Below, piece after piece: positions 31,431-40,655 of a stretch of 64,000 bases of DNA. The stretch comes from Pseudomonadota bacterium (GTDB lineage Bacteria; Pseudomonadota; Gammaproteobacteria; Steroidobacterales; Steroidobacteraceae), in assembly GCA_023423065.1 (NCBI GenBank), contig JAFAGC010000070.1:1-64000 (forward strand). Reading direction: 5' to 3'. The notes under the pieces were generated by a model. It was not told the origin of the DNA, made no database searches, and saw nothing but the letters and a program-made list of their open reading frames with translations. The first letter of the stretch is position 1; each line of letters opens with the position of its first letter. The position numbers and the translations under genes were made by a program.

Positions 31431-31433
31431 ACC

Positions 31434-32273
31434 TCACATCGAGGTGCGGACGTGCCAGAGTTCGGGGAAGAACTTGAGCTCGAGCGCCTTCGCGAGATAG
31501 GAGACGCCGGCGGTGCCGCCGGTGCCGGGCTTGTAGCCGATGACGCGCTCCACCGTCTTCAAGTGATGGAAGCGCCATAACTGGAACTTCTGGTCGAGAT
31601 CGGTCAGGCGTTCAGCCAGCTCGTAGAGATCCCAGTCCTTTTCCGCGTTGTGATAGACGCCGAGCCACGCGGCGGTCACGGCCTTCGACGCCACGTGCGG
31701 CTGCGAGAAATCCCGTTCGATGAGTTCGTCCGGAATTCCATAACCGCGGCGCGACAGCAGCCGCAGCACTTCGTCGTAGATGGACGGTGCGTGCAGCGCG
31801 CGTTCCAGCTTCTCGTACGCCGCCGGATCGCGCTTGTGCACGGCGATCACGTCGCGGTTCTTGTTGCCGAGCTGGAACTCTAGCATGCGATATTGAAACG
31901 ACTGGAAACCCGACGAGCGCCCCAGCGTATTGCGGAACGAGGAGTATTCGAACGGCGTCAGCGTCGACAACACGCTCCACGCGCCGAGCAGCTCTTCCTG
32001 CAGCCGCGAGATGCGCGCCAGCATCTTGAACGAGGGATCCAGGTTGTCCCGCCGCACGCACTCGAACACGGCGCCGAGTTCGTGCAGGAACAACCGCATC
32101 CACAATTCCGAAACCTGGTGGACGATGATGAACAACATCTCGTCCTGCTCGATGGAATTGGGCTTCTGCGCGTTCAGCAGCTTGTCGAGTTGCAGGTACT
32201 CGCCATAGGACTGGGATGTGCCCAGGTCCCAGTGCACGCCTTCGTACTTCGGATCTACCTTCTCGTCATTCAT
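31434..32273 (-). CDS. kynA: Tryptophan 2,3-dioxygenase
   Basis: 279 residues. A heme enzyme opening the indole ring of tryptophan to N-formylkynurenine. Evidence: VHWDLGTSQSYGEYLQLDKLLNAQKP, EMLFIIVHQVSELWMRLFLHEL (proximal region), FRNTLGRSSGFQSFQYRMLEF, and WRFHHLKTVERVIGYKPGTGGTAGVSYL with the heme-axial His. I chose MNDEKVD at 32273; the longer frame reads into ygjP. No other kynurenine-pathway gene is adjacent. It starts directly after the ygjP stop, giving the order fadH-ygjP-kynA. Confidence 0.95.
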   Translation of the reverse strand: MNDEKVDPKYEGVHWDLGTSQSYGEYLQLDKLLNAQKPNSIEQDEMLFIIVHQVSELWMRLFLHELGAVFECVRRDNLDPSFKMLARISRLQEELLGAWSVLSTLTPFEYSSFRNTLGRSSGFQSFQYRMLEFQLGNKNRDVIAVHKRDPAAYEKLERALHAPSIYDEVLRLLSRRGYGIPDELIERDFSQPHVASKAVTAAWLGVYHNAEKDWDLYELAERLTDLDQKFQLWRFHHLKTVERVIGYKPGTGGTAGVSYLAKALELKFFPELWHVRTSM

Positions 32274-32274
32274 T

Positions 32275-33069
32275 TCACTCTTCCGAGAAAACCCAGCGCG
32301 GCACGTTGCGCCAGCCCTGCAGCAGCTCGCGATCGAGCGCACGCCAGTCCGCGCACTGCCGCTCGACGGCCGCCCAGAAACGCGCCGAATGATTCATGTG
32401 TGTCACGTGTGTGAGTTCGTGAACGATGAGGTAGTCGACCACTTCAGGCCGCTGGAACAGCAGGCAGGCATTGAGGCTGATGGTACCCCGCGCCGAGCAG
32501 CTGCCCCAGCGCGATCGCTGGCGGCGGATCGAAACCCGCGCATACGGGACGCCCATCGTCGCGGACAACGCAGCGACGCGCGGCTCCAGCCGTTCGCATG
32601 CCGCGCGCATGAGCCAGGCGCGCAACGCCCCGCGCAACGCGTCCGCGGGTCCACCGATGCTCAGTACATCACCCCGCTCCCGGATCGACGGCCGCCCCGC
32701 CCCGCGGGCCAGGTGGACGCGCCAGCTCTCACCCGTGGCCGCGAATGCGACGACCGGCGGCGGAAACACTTCGGGCGCGGGCTTGTTGCGCAATGCCGAC
32801 GCGCGTCGCGTTTCTATCCACTCGCGGTGCTCGGTGAGGAACCGTTCCACATCGCGCGGTCGCGCGCGCGGAGGAACGACCACCTCGACGCGCGCATCCG
32901 GATAGACGCGCACCGACAATCGCCGTGCCCGCACGCTCACGCGGATGCGCGGCTGGAGGCTGCCCCCATTTTCACCGCGCGCGTGTTCCTCGAGCAGGTC
33001 CATCTGTAAGCGGGGGCTGCCCCCATTACCGCCGTCGCCCGATCGCCGATGTCCGTCGAATCCGCTCAT
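32275..33069 (-). CDS. YgjP-like zinc metallopeptidase-fold protein
   Basis: 264 residues. The C-terminal WLM/SprT-like region has VDYLIVHELTHVTHMNHSARFWAAVERQCADW, with the HExxH zinc motif and a later His. The central segment RRQRSRWGSCSARGTISLN is diagnostic of YgjP/DUF45. Its function is undefined; the family is thought to be a small peptidase. The start overlaps the fadH stop (ATGA). The first 40 residues are atypical for the family and are partly encoded by GGGGGCTGCCCCC repeat sequence, so an internal Met (MDLLEEH) may be the real start. Confidence 0.85.
   Translation of the reverse strand: MSGFDGHRRSGDGGNGGSPRLQMDLLEEHARGENGGSLQPRIRVSVRARRLSVRVYPDARVEVVVPPRARPRDVERFLTEHREWIETRRASALRNKPAPEVFPPPVVAFAATGESWRVHLARGAGRPSIRERGDVLSIGGPADALRGALRAWLMRAACERLEPRVAALSATMGVPYARVSIRRQRSRWGSCSARGTISLNACLLFQRPEVVDYLIVHELTHVTHMNHSARFWAAVERQCADWRALDRELLQGWRNVPRWVFSEE
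32958..33024. repeat. GGGGGCTGCCCCC palindrome and partial copy inside the ygjP 5' end
   Basis: A full 13-bp copy (GGGGGCTGCCCCC, 33012-33024) and a partial one (GGCTGCCCCCATT, 32958-32970) lie 42 nt apart within the N-terminal codons. Both are followed by ATT. An exact reverse-complement copy occurs at 60259-60271. Confidence 0.7.
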
Positions 33070-35096
33070 AACCTCGCCGCCAGCGTAACGCCTTCGCGGA
33101 TCGCACGCTCGGCGTCGAGCTCGGCCGCGAGCAATGCGCCGCCGATCACGTGCACCGGGCGGCCGAATACCGCGAGCGACGTCGCGAGCTCGTTCACCGA
33201 CTCCTGGCCCGCGCAGATGACGACGTTGTCGACCTCGAGCACCTCCGCGCCGGCCTCGGTCGAAATGTGCAGTCCCGCGTCGTCGATGCCCACGTAGTTC
33301 ACGCCGTTGCGCATGACCACGCCGCGATGTTTCAGCGCGGTGCGGTGGATCCAGCCCGTGGTCTTGCCGAGCGTGGCGCCGAGCTTCGAGGCCTTGCGCT
33401 GCAGTAGATAGACGCGCCGCGGCGATGCCACCGGCTTCTGCGGCAGGATGCCGCCGCGCTCCGTCAGCGTGCGATCGATGCCCCACTCCGAGAAGTACTC
33501 GTCCGCCGCGTCGGCGCCCGTGTCGACGTGCCGCGTCGTCAGGAACGTCGCGACGTCGAAGCCGATTCCGCCGGCTCCGACAATGGCGACGTTCGCGCCC
33601 GCCGCCTTCGTGCCCGACAGCAGATCCGGGTAACTGATGACCTTTTCGTGCCCCATTCCCGGGATGTCCGGTACACGCGCCGCGACTCCACTCGCGACGA
33701 TGTATTCGTCGAACTCCTCCGTGGACAGCAGCTTCGGTTCGGCAACGGTGTTCAATCTCAATTCGACGCCGGTGAGTTCGATACGCCGCGCGAAGTAGCG
33801 CAGCGTCTCGTGGAAATCCTCCTTGCCCGGCACCTCGCGCGCGTAACGGAACTGCCCACCGATTTCATGCGCGCGCTCGAACAACGTCACGTGGTGTCCG
33901 CGCTCGCCGAGGGCCGTCGCGCACGCCAGCCCCGCGGGGCCGGCGCCGATCACGGCGATGCGCTTCGCGCGCGCCACGCGTCGCAGCAGGATCTCGGTCT
34001 CGTAGGCCGCCTGCGGATTCACGAGACAGGTCGCGCGCTTGTTCTCGAACACACGGTCGAGGCAACCCTGGTTACAGGCGATGCAAGTGTTCACCTCATC
34101 TTCGCGGCCCGCCGCGATCTTGCGCGGCAGGTCCGGATCCGCGAGCAGCGGTCGCGCCATCGAAATCAGGTCCGCGCCCCCGCTCGCGAGCAGCGCCTCG
34201 GCGTCTTCCGCCACGTTGTACCGGTTCGTCGCGATCACGGGCAGCCGCGTCGCCGCCTTGATGCGCGCCGTCACCCAGCCGAAAGCGCCGCGTGGCACCA
34301 TGCCCGCGATCGTCGGAATGCGCGCCTCATGCCAGCCGATGCCGGTGTTCAGCATGCTCGCGCCCGCGCCTTCCATCTGCGACGCGAGCCATTCGACCTC
34401 GGCGCCCGTCCCACCGCCTTCGACGAGATCGAGCCCGGAAATACGGAAGATGATGATGAAATCGCGACCGACCGCGGCGCGCGTCCGGCGCACGATCTCG
34501 AGCGCGAGGCGAGCGCGATTCTCGAGCGATCCGCCCCACTCGTCCGTGCGGCGGTTGGTGCGCGGCGCGAGGAACTCGTTGATGAAATACCCCTCCGAGC
34601 CCATCACCTCGACGCCGTCGTAACCCGCCTCGCCCGCGAGCACCGCGCAATCGACGAAGTCCGCGATCTGGTCGCGCACGCCATCGGACGAAAGTTCGCG
34701 CGGCTTGAAGCGGCTGATCGGCGCGCGCAACGCGCTCGGCGCCACGGAGAACGGGTGATACGCGTAGCGGCCGGTGTGCAGGATCTGCATGCAGATCTTT
34801 CCGCCGGCCTCGTGCACGGCGTCCGTCACGAGCCGGTGGCGCGCCACTTCGCGCGACGACGACAATTTCCCCGCGAACGGCTTGGCCCACCCCGCGCGAT
34901 TCGGCGCGATGCCGCCGCTGACGAGCAATCCCGCGCCGCCGCGCGCACGCGCGGCGAAATATTCGGCCAGCTTCGGGAAATCGCTCGCGCGGTCTTCGAG
35001 CCCGGTGTGCATCGAGCCCATGACGATCCGGTTCGCGAGGCGGACGGGCCCGAGATCGAGCGGCGCGAAGAGGTGCGGGTACTTCACCCCGCGCAT
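33066..35096 (-). CDS. fadH: 2,4-dienoyl-CoA reductase (FadH-type FMN/FAD/4Fe-4S oxidoreductase)
   Basis: 676 residues, the FadH length. It reduces 2,4-dienoyl-CoA during beta-oxidation of unsaturated fatty acids. The N-terminal TIM barrel of the Old Yellow Enzyme type has FAPLDLGPVRLANRIVMGSMHTGLED, ICMQILHTGRYAYHP and GYDGVEVMGSEGYFINEFLAPRTN. The 4Fe-4S motif is CIACNQGCLDRVFENKRATCLVNP. NAD(P)/FAD domains have IAVIGAGPAGLACA and VAIVGAGGIGFDVA. MRGVKYPHLF at 35096 was chosen, though GTG at 35087 is possible. Confidence 0.95.
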   Translation of the reverse strand: MRGVKYPHLFAPLDLGPVRLANRIVMGSMHTGLEDRASDFPKLAEYFAARARGGAGLLVSGGIAPNRAGWAKPFAGKLSSSREVARHRLVTDAVHEAGGKICMQILHTGRYAYHPFSVAPSALRAPISRFKPRELSSDGVRDQIADFVDCAVLAGEAGYDGVEVMGSEGYFINEFLAPRTNRRTDEWGGSLENRARLALEIVRRTRAAVGRDFIIIFRISGLDLVEGGGTGAEVEWLASQMEGAGASMLNTGIGWHEARIPTIAGMVPRGAFGWVTARIKAATRLPVIATNRYNVAEDAEALLASGGADLISMARPLLADPDLPRKIAAGREDEVNTCIACNQGCLDRVFENKRATCLVNPQAAYETEILLRRVARAKRIAVIGAGPAGLACATALGERGHHVTLFERAHEIGGQFRYAREVPGKEDFHETLRYFARRIELTGVELRLNTVAEPKLLSTEEFDEYIVASGVAARVPDIPGMGHEKVISYPDLLSGTKAAGANVAIVGAGGIGFDVATFLTTRHVDTGADAADEYFSEWGIDRTLTERGGILPQKPVASPRRVYLLQRKASKLGATLGKTTGWIHRTALKHRGVVMRNGVNYVGIDDAGLHISTEAGAEVLEVDNVVICAGQESVNELATSLAVFGRPVHVIGGALLAAELDAERAIREGVTLAARL

Positions 35097-35122
35097 TCTA
35101 GCTGGAGATGGCGGGCCGGTTC

Positions 35123-35953
35123 TTACCGCGTGATCTGCGACATCAACTGCCGCGCCATCGCGTAATCGGGCGCGATGAGCAGCGCGCGCTCCAGCGCCTC
35201 GCGCGCGCCGACGACGTCGCGCTGCTCGAGCAACACGCGGCCGAGGAAGGCATAGGCATCCGCCGCGCCCCACTCCGGCGTCGTCGACGGGCCCGCGCGC
35301 GCCGCCTCGAACATCTGCGTCACCGCGCGCAGCTTGGCGACGGCCTCGGCCTTCGCGCCTGAATCCTTGCCGGCGCGTTCGTACGCGGCCAGCGCCTCGA
35401 CCAGGCGCACGCGCGGATTCTTGGGCTCGAACGTGACCGCCTCGTCGATGCGCGAACCGATCCGCCCACCGAGCAGCGGCAACGAGCTCATCTCGCGGCC
35501 CGCGAGCGTACAGGCCGTCGCGAGCGCGTAGTTCTCCGCGCGCAGACGCCGCGCTTCCGGGGAATCGTCCAACCCCACCGGAACCTTCGGCAGCGCCTTC
35601 ACGGCGGCATCGGTTTCGTCGCCACAGGCGCCGATCGCGCGTCGGGAACGCGACTTGTCCGTCGCGGCCAGCACCTGCGCGACGCGGTAGTGGGCGAGCG
35701 CGCTGAAATAATGGCGCGAGCCCGCATCGTCCGCCGCCTCCGGGTCTTCACCCTCCACGGCCTTGGGCTCGAGCGACGTGAGCACGCTTTCGAGCGCGCG
35801 CGCATCGTTGGTGTAGTACGCGTACTGGATGCGGCCTTCGATGTCGGCCCAATTGGCCTGCGACTGCGCGAAAGTCAGCGAGCAGAAGAAAAACGAAGAG
35901 GCGCCGGCCCAGGCCAGCGCCCCTGACCACCTGGAATCGGCGTCGCGCCTCAC
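35123..35953 (-). CDS. Exported TPR-like protein of the MacAB-type operon
   Basis: 276 residues. Signal-like N-terminus (ALAWAGASSFFFCSLTFAQS), then Ala/Leu-rich helical repeats, ending in a recognisable tetratricopeptide unit (AADAYAFLGRVLLEQRDVVGAREALERALLIAPDYAMAR). No enzymatic motif. Its start overlaps the stop of the upstream permease gene (ATGA), so it is the last gene of the transporter operon and could be a periplasmic accessory factor. The name is structural only. Confidence 0.72.
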   Translation of the reverse strand: MRRDADSRWSGALAWAGASSFFFCSLTFAQSQANWADIEGRIQYAYYTNDARALESVLTSLEPKAVEGEDPEAADDAGSRHYFSALAHYRVAQVLAATDKSRSRRAIGACGDETDAAVKALPKVPVGLDDSPEARRLRAENYALATACTLAGREMSSLPLLGGRIGSRIDEAVTFEPKNPRVRLVEALAAYERAGKDSGAKAEAVAKLRAVTQMFEAARAGPSTTPEWGAADAYAFLGRVLLEQRDVVGAREALERALLIAPDYAMARQLMSQITR

Positions 35954-37149
35954 AACTCGCGCAGACCCGTGGTGATCGGCATGCGCGCCGCGCGAATTCC
36001 CGGGAAGATCCCCGCGATGAACGTCAGCACCAGGCCGTAGATGATCCCCGCGACCATGAGTTGCGGAGTCACCGTGAACGCATACGTGATCTGGCTGAAC
36101 GTCTGGAAATTCATCGTCGAGCTCTGCATGCCGTTGAGGAATGCCATCGCGAGGATGCCGCCGAGCAGGCCACCCGCCGCGCCGAGTAGTATGGCCTCGA
36201 TCAGCACCGAAAACACCACCGGCGCCGCGCCGAATCCCATCGCGCGCAGCGTCGCGATCTCGCGTACGCGGCTCGCCACCGCATTCAACATGGTATTGAC
36301 GGCGGCGAGGATGGCGGCGAGACCCATCATGATCGCGAACGCGAAGCCCGCACCCTTGATGAGCGTCGACATGAGCTGCTGTTGCTCGGCGTAGAACTCC
36401 GGTTCGCGCTGAATCGCCACCTGGACGCGCGGATCCTTGGTGAGGGTGTCCTTGAACTTCTTGAGCGTCGCATCCGAGGCGTCCGCGAGCCGCACGCGCA
36501 CCGACTGATAACTCGTGCCGCGATTCCAGACCGACTGCACGAGCCGCGCGTCGCCCCAGGCCTCCGACTCGGCGATACCGCCGTCGTCGCTGAAGAGACC
36601 GACGATCACCCAGTCCGCGTTGCCCCAGCGTACCGTCTTGCCGACGTCGATGTTTTCGTAGTTGGCGACGACACCTTTGCCGACGACGATTTCGTTGGTG
36701 CCCTCGCGCATCATCCTGCCCTTCTCGATCTTGAAGGACTTGCGCAACTGGGGCGCCGAGGGCGACACGCCGCGGAACGGCAGATTCGCGCCCGTCTCCT
36801 TGTTCTTGAGCTTGCCTTCGGCGAGCACGTACAGCTCCGCGGACACGATGGGTTTGCCATTGGCGTCGCGCTTCACGCCCGGCGCGTCGGCGATGATCGT
36901 GACCTGGTCCTGGCCGAAGCCCGAACTCATCTCGTTGGTCGCGCCCGATCGCAGGATCACCCCGACGTCGGGCGACCCAGACAGTTCGAGCGCCTGCCGG
37001 AATCCCGCCGCGATCGACAATACCGCGATCAGTACGAGCGTCACGCCCGCGATGCCGATCACCGCGACGAGCGAGGACGCCCAGCGCTCCGGAATGTTGC
37101 GGATGTTCATCGCCGTCACGGCGCCGATCTGTGAGAACGTGTTTGCCAT
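35950..37149 (-). CDS. MacB/LolE-type ABC transporter permease
   Basis: 399 residues. One N-terminal helix (WASSLVAVIGIAGVTLVLIAVLSIAAGF), a MacB periplasmic core domain of about 200 residues, then three C-terminal helices in the FtsX domain (IATLRAMGFGAAPVVFSVLIEAILLGAAGGLLGG is the diagnostic stretch). Second of two permeases in the operon, suggesting a heterodimeric transporter. The substrate (peptide, lipopeptide or lipoprotein) is not inferable. Confidence 0.9.
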   Translation of the reverse strand: MANTFSQIGAVTAMNIRNIPERWASSLVAVIGIAGVTLVLIAVLSIAAGFRQALELSGSPDVGVILRSGATNEMSSGFGQDQVTIIADAPGVKRDANGKPIVSAELYVLAEGKLKNKETGANLPFRGVSPSAPQLRKSFKIEKGRMMREGTNEIVVGKGVVANYENIDVGKTVRWGNADWVIVGLFSDDGGIAESEAWGDARLVQSVWNRGTSYQSVRVRLADASDATLKKFKDTLTKDPRVQVAIQREPEFYAEQQQLMSTLIKGAGFAFAIMMGLAAILAAVNTMLNAVASRVREIATLRAMGFGAAPVVFSVLIEAILLGAAGGLLGGILAMAFLNGMQSSTMNFQTFSQITYAFTVTPQLMVAGIIYGLVLTFIAGIFPGIRAARMPITTGLREL

Positions 37150-37159
37150 GTCGGTTACC

Positions 37160-38320
37160 TCAGCCTCTGCGCAGCGCGTCGACGATCTTGAGTCGCATCG
37201 CGGTCATCGCGGGCCATAGCCCCGTGACGACGCCAAGCCCGATCATCAGCACCAGCGCGGTGATGAGCGTGCTGTCGGCGATCTCGAACAGCGGGAAATA
37301 CCGGGTCATCATCGGTTGCAGGCCTTTCACGAACAGCGCTCCGAGGCCGAACCCTATCAACCCGCCGACGACCGTGAGCAGCACGGCTTCACCCACGATC
37401 AGGCGCAGGATCGATCCGGAGCTGAAGCCGAGCGTCTTCAACACCCCGATTTCATTGGTCCGCTCGCGCACGGACAACGCCATCGTGTTCGCGGTCACGA
37501 GCAGCATCACGAAGAACACGGCGAACACCACCGATACCAGGATCTGGCCGATGTTGCCGATCTGCTCGAGGAACTGCTTCGTGAATGCCTTTTCCGTCGC
37601 GGTCTTGGTTTCGTCGGCCGAGTTCTCGAACTGCGCATCGATGCGTTTGGCGATCGCCTCCGACTGGGATGGATCCGCGACCTTGATCGTCATCCAGCCG
37701 ATCTGGTCGCGACCGAATTGCAACGACTCGTTGTAGTAGTCGTAGTGGAACATCGCGCTCTGGTTGTCCCAGCCCGCGCTGTTCTCCACCGTGTAAATGC
37801 CGACGATGTTGAATTCCCAGGTGTCGCTGTTGTTCGCCTTGCGGAAGATCGAGGATTTGATCGGCACGCGATCGCCCTTCTTCCAGCCGTAGTTGTCCGC
37901 GACCACGCGGCCGATGACCATGCCCTGCCGATCCGCCTTCCACGCGGCGAGTTCTTCCGGCGAAAGCTTCACCTCGGGGTACACGTCGAAGAATTCGTCG
38001 ACGTTCAGCGGGAACACCGGGATCTGCTGCTTGCTGTCCTTGTAGACACCGCCGAACCAGTTCAGGTGCACCACGGCCTTCACGCCCGGCACGGCCCGCA
38101 CCTTCTGGTAGTGAGACACCGGGAAGGAATCGATGATCGACACCTTGCTGATCGTGATCAGCCGGTCCGCGCCGGTGAGGTTGACCGCCTGGGACAGCGA
38201 CGTGCGCAACGCGTCGAGCATTCCGAACATCAGGAACGCAAGGATGATCGATGCAAGCGTGAACACGAGGCGCAACTTGCGCCGCGTGAGGTTCGCCCAG
38301 AGAAACGACAGCCAGGCCAT
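37160..38320 (-). CDS. MacB/LolE-type ABC transporter permease
   Basis: 386 residues with the same topology as its neighbour: TM1 (LRLVFTLASIILAFLMFGMLDAL), a periplasmic MacB_PCD domain, and an FtsX domain (EIGVLKTLGFSSGSILRLIVGEAVLLTVVGGLIGFGLG). The C-terminus is WPAMTAMRLKIVDALRRG, typical of the family. The start immediately follows the ATPase stop. Confidence 0.9.
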   Translation of the reverse strand: MAWLSFLWANLTRRKLRLVFTLASIILAFLMFGMLDALRTSLSQAVNLTGADRLITISKVSIIDSFPVSHYQKVRAVPGVKAVVHLNWFGGVYKDSKQQIPVFPLNVDEFFDVYPEVKLSPEELAAWKADRQGMVIGRVVADNYGWKKGDRVPIKSSIFRKANNSDTWEFNIVGIYTVENSAGWDNQSAMFHYDYYNESLQFGRDQIGWMTIKVADPSQSEAIAKRIDAQFENSADETKTATEKAFTKQFLEQIGNIGQILVSVVFAVFFVMLLVTANTMALSVRERTNEIGVLKTLGFSSGSILRLIVGEAVLLTVVGGLIGFGLGALFVKGLQPMMTRYFPLFEIADSTLITALVLMIGLGVVTGLWPAMTAMRLKIVDALRRG

Positions 38321-39040
38321 TTACTTGACCTCCCGCTCGAGGCGCCCCTTCTCCAGGTGCAACACGCGATTCGCGCGCTCCGCGGCGTGGGGATCGTGGG
38401 TGACCATCACGATGGTCTTGCCGTGTTCCTTGTTGAGCGCCTGCAGCAGGTCGAGCACTTCGTCGCCCGATTTGCGGTCGAGGTCGCCTGTCGGCTCGTC
38501 GCACAGCAGCAGCGTCGGGTCCGTGACGATCGCGCGCGCGATGCCCACGCGCTGCTCCTGGCCGCCCGACAGCTCGCGCGGCTTGTGTTTCATGCGTTCG
38601 CCGAGACCCACGAGTTTGAGCGCCGTGTGCACGCGCTTGAGCCGCTCCGCGCGGCCGAGCTTCGTCAGCAGCAACGGTAGTTCGACGTTGCGTTCGGCCG
38701 TGAGCACGGGCAGCAGGTTGTACATCTGGAACACGAAGCCGACGTGATCGGCGCGCCAGCGGCCGAGCGCAGCGTTCGAGAGCCGGTCGATCGAAACCCC
38801 GTCGACGTCGATGCTGCCCGTGGTCGGACGATCCAGCCCACCGATGAGATTCAGCAGCGTGGTCTTTCCCGAGCCCGACGGCCCCATCAGCGCCACGAAG
38901 TCGCCGCGTGGCAGGTCGAGATCCAGCTTCTCGAGCACCGGAACGACTTCATTGCCGCGCTTGTACTGCTTGGCGACGCCACGCAGCTTGACCACCACCG
39001 GATCCGCCCGCCCAACTACCTGCTGCTCGACTGCCGACAT
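38321..39040 (-). CDS. ABC transporter ATP-binding protein (MacB/LolD type)
   Basis: 239 residues. Walker A GPSGSGKTTLLN, Q-loop region FVFQMYNLLPVLTAERNVELP (typical of LolD/MacB/FtsE ATPases), signature LSGGQEQRVGIARAI, Walker B TLLLCDEPTGDLD and H-loop VMVTHDPHA. All motifs are intact. It lies between the adaptor and permease genes in one operon. Confidence 0.95.
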   Translation of the reverse strand: MSAVEQQVVGRADPVVVKLRGVAKQYKRGNEVVPVLEKLDLDLPRGDFVALMGPSGSGKTTLLNLIGGLDRPTTGSIDVDGVSIDRLSNAALGRWRADHVGFVFQMYNLLPVLTAERNVELPLLLTKLGRAERLKRVHTALKLVGLGERMKHKPRELSGGQEQRVGIARAIVTDPTLLLCDEPTGDLDRKSGDEVLDLLQALNKEHGKTIVMVTHDPHAAERANRVLHLEKGRLEREVK

Positions 39041-39073
39041 GTTCCTGCCCTCTTCCAGTACTGGAATGTGTTC

Positions 39074-40306
39074 TCAGCTTTGCTTGAGTCTGATCTTGCT
39101 GCCGTCTTCGAGACCCTGCACGACCGGCGAAATCAGTTGCTCGCCACTCTGTACGCCCGCACGGATCTCCACCGAGCCGTCGCTCTGGGCGCCCAGCGTC
39201 ACGGCGCGCCGTTCGGCGCGGCCGTCATTGACCACCCACACGTAGGCCTCGCCGCCCTCGCGTTGCACCGCGCCCTCGGGCACGCGGATGCGCGGACCCG
39301 CGTTCGCATCCTGCGCGGGAGCGTCGTCGAGGAAACGCACCTTGATGCCCATGTCGGGCAGGATGCGCGGCTCGAGCTTCTCGAAGCCGATGCGCACGCG
39401 TACCGTGGCCTTCGTACGATCCGCCGTCGGCACGATGTTGATGACACGCGCCGGCAGCGGCGAATCCGGATAGGCATCGAGCGTCGCCTCGACGCGCTGG
39501 TTCGGCTTCACGCGGTTGATGTACGACTCGTTCACGTCGACCTCGATCTCGCGAGAGTCCATGTCGACGATGGTCGCGATGCCGGTGCGCGTGAATCCGC
39601 CGCTCGACATCGGCGAGATCATCTCGCCCGGCTGTGCGTTCTTCGAGATCACGACGCCCGAGAACGGCGCGCGCACTTCGAGATCGGCGTAGTCGACACG
39701 CCGCACCTGCAGGCCGCTTTCGGCGACCTTCACCTGCGCCTTCGAAGCTTCGAGCCGCGCCTTGAGCGCGTTCACCTCGGCGCGCGAGGCGTCGAGCGCG
39801 GTCTGGCTGATGAGCTGCTGCTTGACCAGTTGTTCGTTGCGTCCGAGATTGCGCTCGGCCTCGGCGAGCCGCACCTCGATCTCCGCGAGATTGCGGCGCT
39901 GCGCTTCGAGCTCGCGTTCCGCCATCGTGAGCATGGTCCTGGTGTTGATCGGATCGAGGCGCGCGAGCACGTCGCCTTCCTTCACCTCCATGCCTTCCTC
40001 GACATAGATCTCGGCGATCTTGCCCATCACTTTCGAGGACACGGTGGAGATGCGGCGCGCGACGACGTAGCCCGACGCGTTCAATACGGAATTGCCGAGA
40101 CTCGGACCCGTGGTCTCCGCTTCCGCGGTGATCGTGGTGACTTCGGTGGTCTTGCCACCGAACAACATGATGCTCGCGACGATCGCGGCGGCGAGCGCGC
40201 CACCGCCGATGAGCCAGGCGAGGATGCGTTTGCCGGGGCCGCCGTCCGAGGGTTGCTGTGTGCGATCGATGCGAAGCGAGCTCAATGTCTCGGTGTCGAG
40301 AGCCAT
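39074..40306 (-). CDS. MacA/HlyD-type periplasmic adaptor subunit
   Basis: 410 residues. N-terminal inner-membrane anchor (ILAWLIGGGALAAAIVASIMLFGG, about 29-52), a biotinyl/lipoyl-like barrel (GYVVARRISTVSSKVMGKIAEIYVEEGMEVKEGDVLARLD), a long coiled-coil hairpin (ERELEAQRRNLAEIEVRLAEAERNLGRNEQLVKQQ), and beta-barrel domains (APFSGVVISKNAQPGEMISP). First gene of the five-gene tripartite-type exporter operon; an outer-membrane TolC-like partner is not encoded here. Confidence 0.92.
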   Translation of the reverse strand: MALDTETLSSLRIDRTQQPSDGGPGKRILAWLIGGGALAAAIVASIMLFGGKTTEVTTITAEAETTGPSLGNSVLNASGYVVARRISTVSSKVMGKIAEIYVEEGMEVKEGDVLARLDPINTRTMLTMAERELEAQRRNLAEIEVRLAEAERNLGRNEQLVKQQLISQTALDASRAEVNALKARLEASKAQVKVAESGLQVRRVDYADLEVRAPFSGVVISKNAQPGEMISPMSSGGFTRTGIATIVDMDSREIEVDVNESYINRVKPNQRVEATLDAYPDSPLPARVINIVPTADRTKATVRVRIGFEKLEPRILPDMGIKVRFLDDAPAQDANAGPRIRVPEGAVQREGGEAYVWVVNDGRAERRAVTLGAQSDGSVEIRAGVQSGEQLISPVVQGLEDGSKIRLKQS

Positions 40307-40655
40307 GCGCTATAAGTCCCTGATCCTGTTGGCGATTTCGCCGTGTTTTCAAAGAGCTCGAAGCACGGCAGGCGCAAAGAGTAAAGGAAAACCGGCGGGG
40401 GAACACCTGTCATGTGTCATGCGTGTCATGTGAGATTTCGCATCGTCGCTCTTATCCAGTAGTGGACGAATGCGAACACTGTAAATCGACACCGCTCCCC
40501 GATCGCGATCTAACTAAAATCATGGCGGGCGCAGTTATTCCTGACGGCACTGCCGCGAGCGGAAGATTTGGTATTGGCGCGGTCCGCTTCAGCGTGCCGC
40601 AAAAATCCCTAGAATGGGCGCAAGCGCCAGGACGGCCACGACAAGAGGTATTCAG
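40307..40655. promoter_or_regulatory. Divergent control region between the exporter operon and nagX-like gene
   Basis: About 350 nt without a gene, between divergent starts. It holds three copies of TGTCATG at 40408-40414, 40415-40421 and 40424-40430, spaced 7 and 9 nt, a plausible operator array. Its base composition is less GC-rich than its surroundings (for example around 40440-40530). A ribosome-binding site AAGAGGT precedes the rightward gene. No small RNA or protein gene was recognised. Confidence 0.45.
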
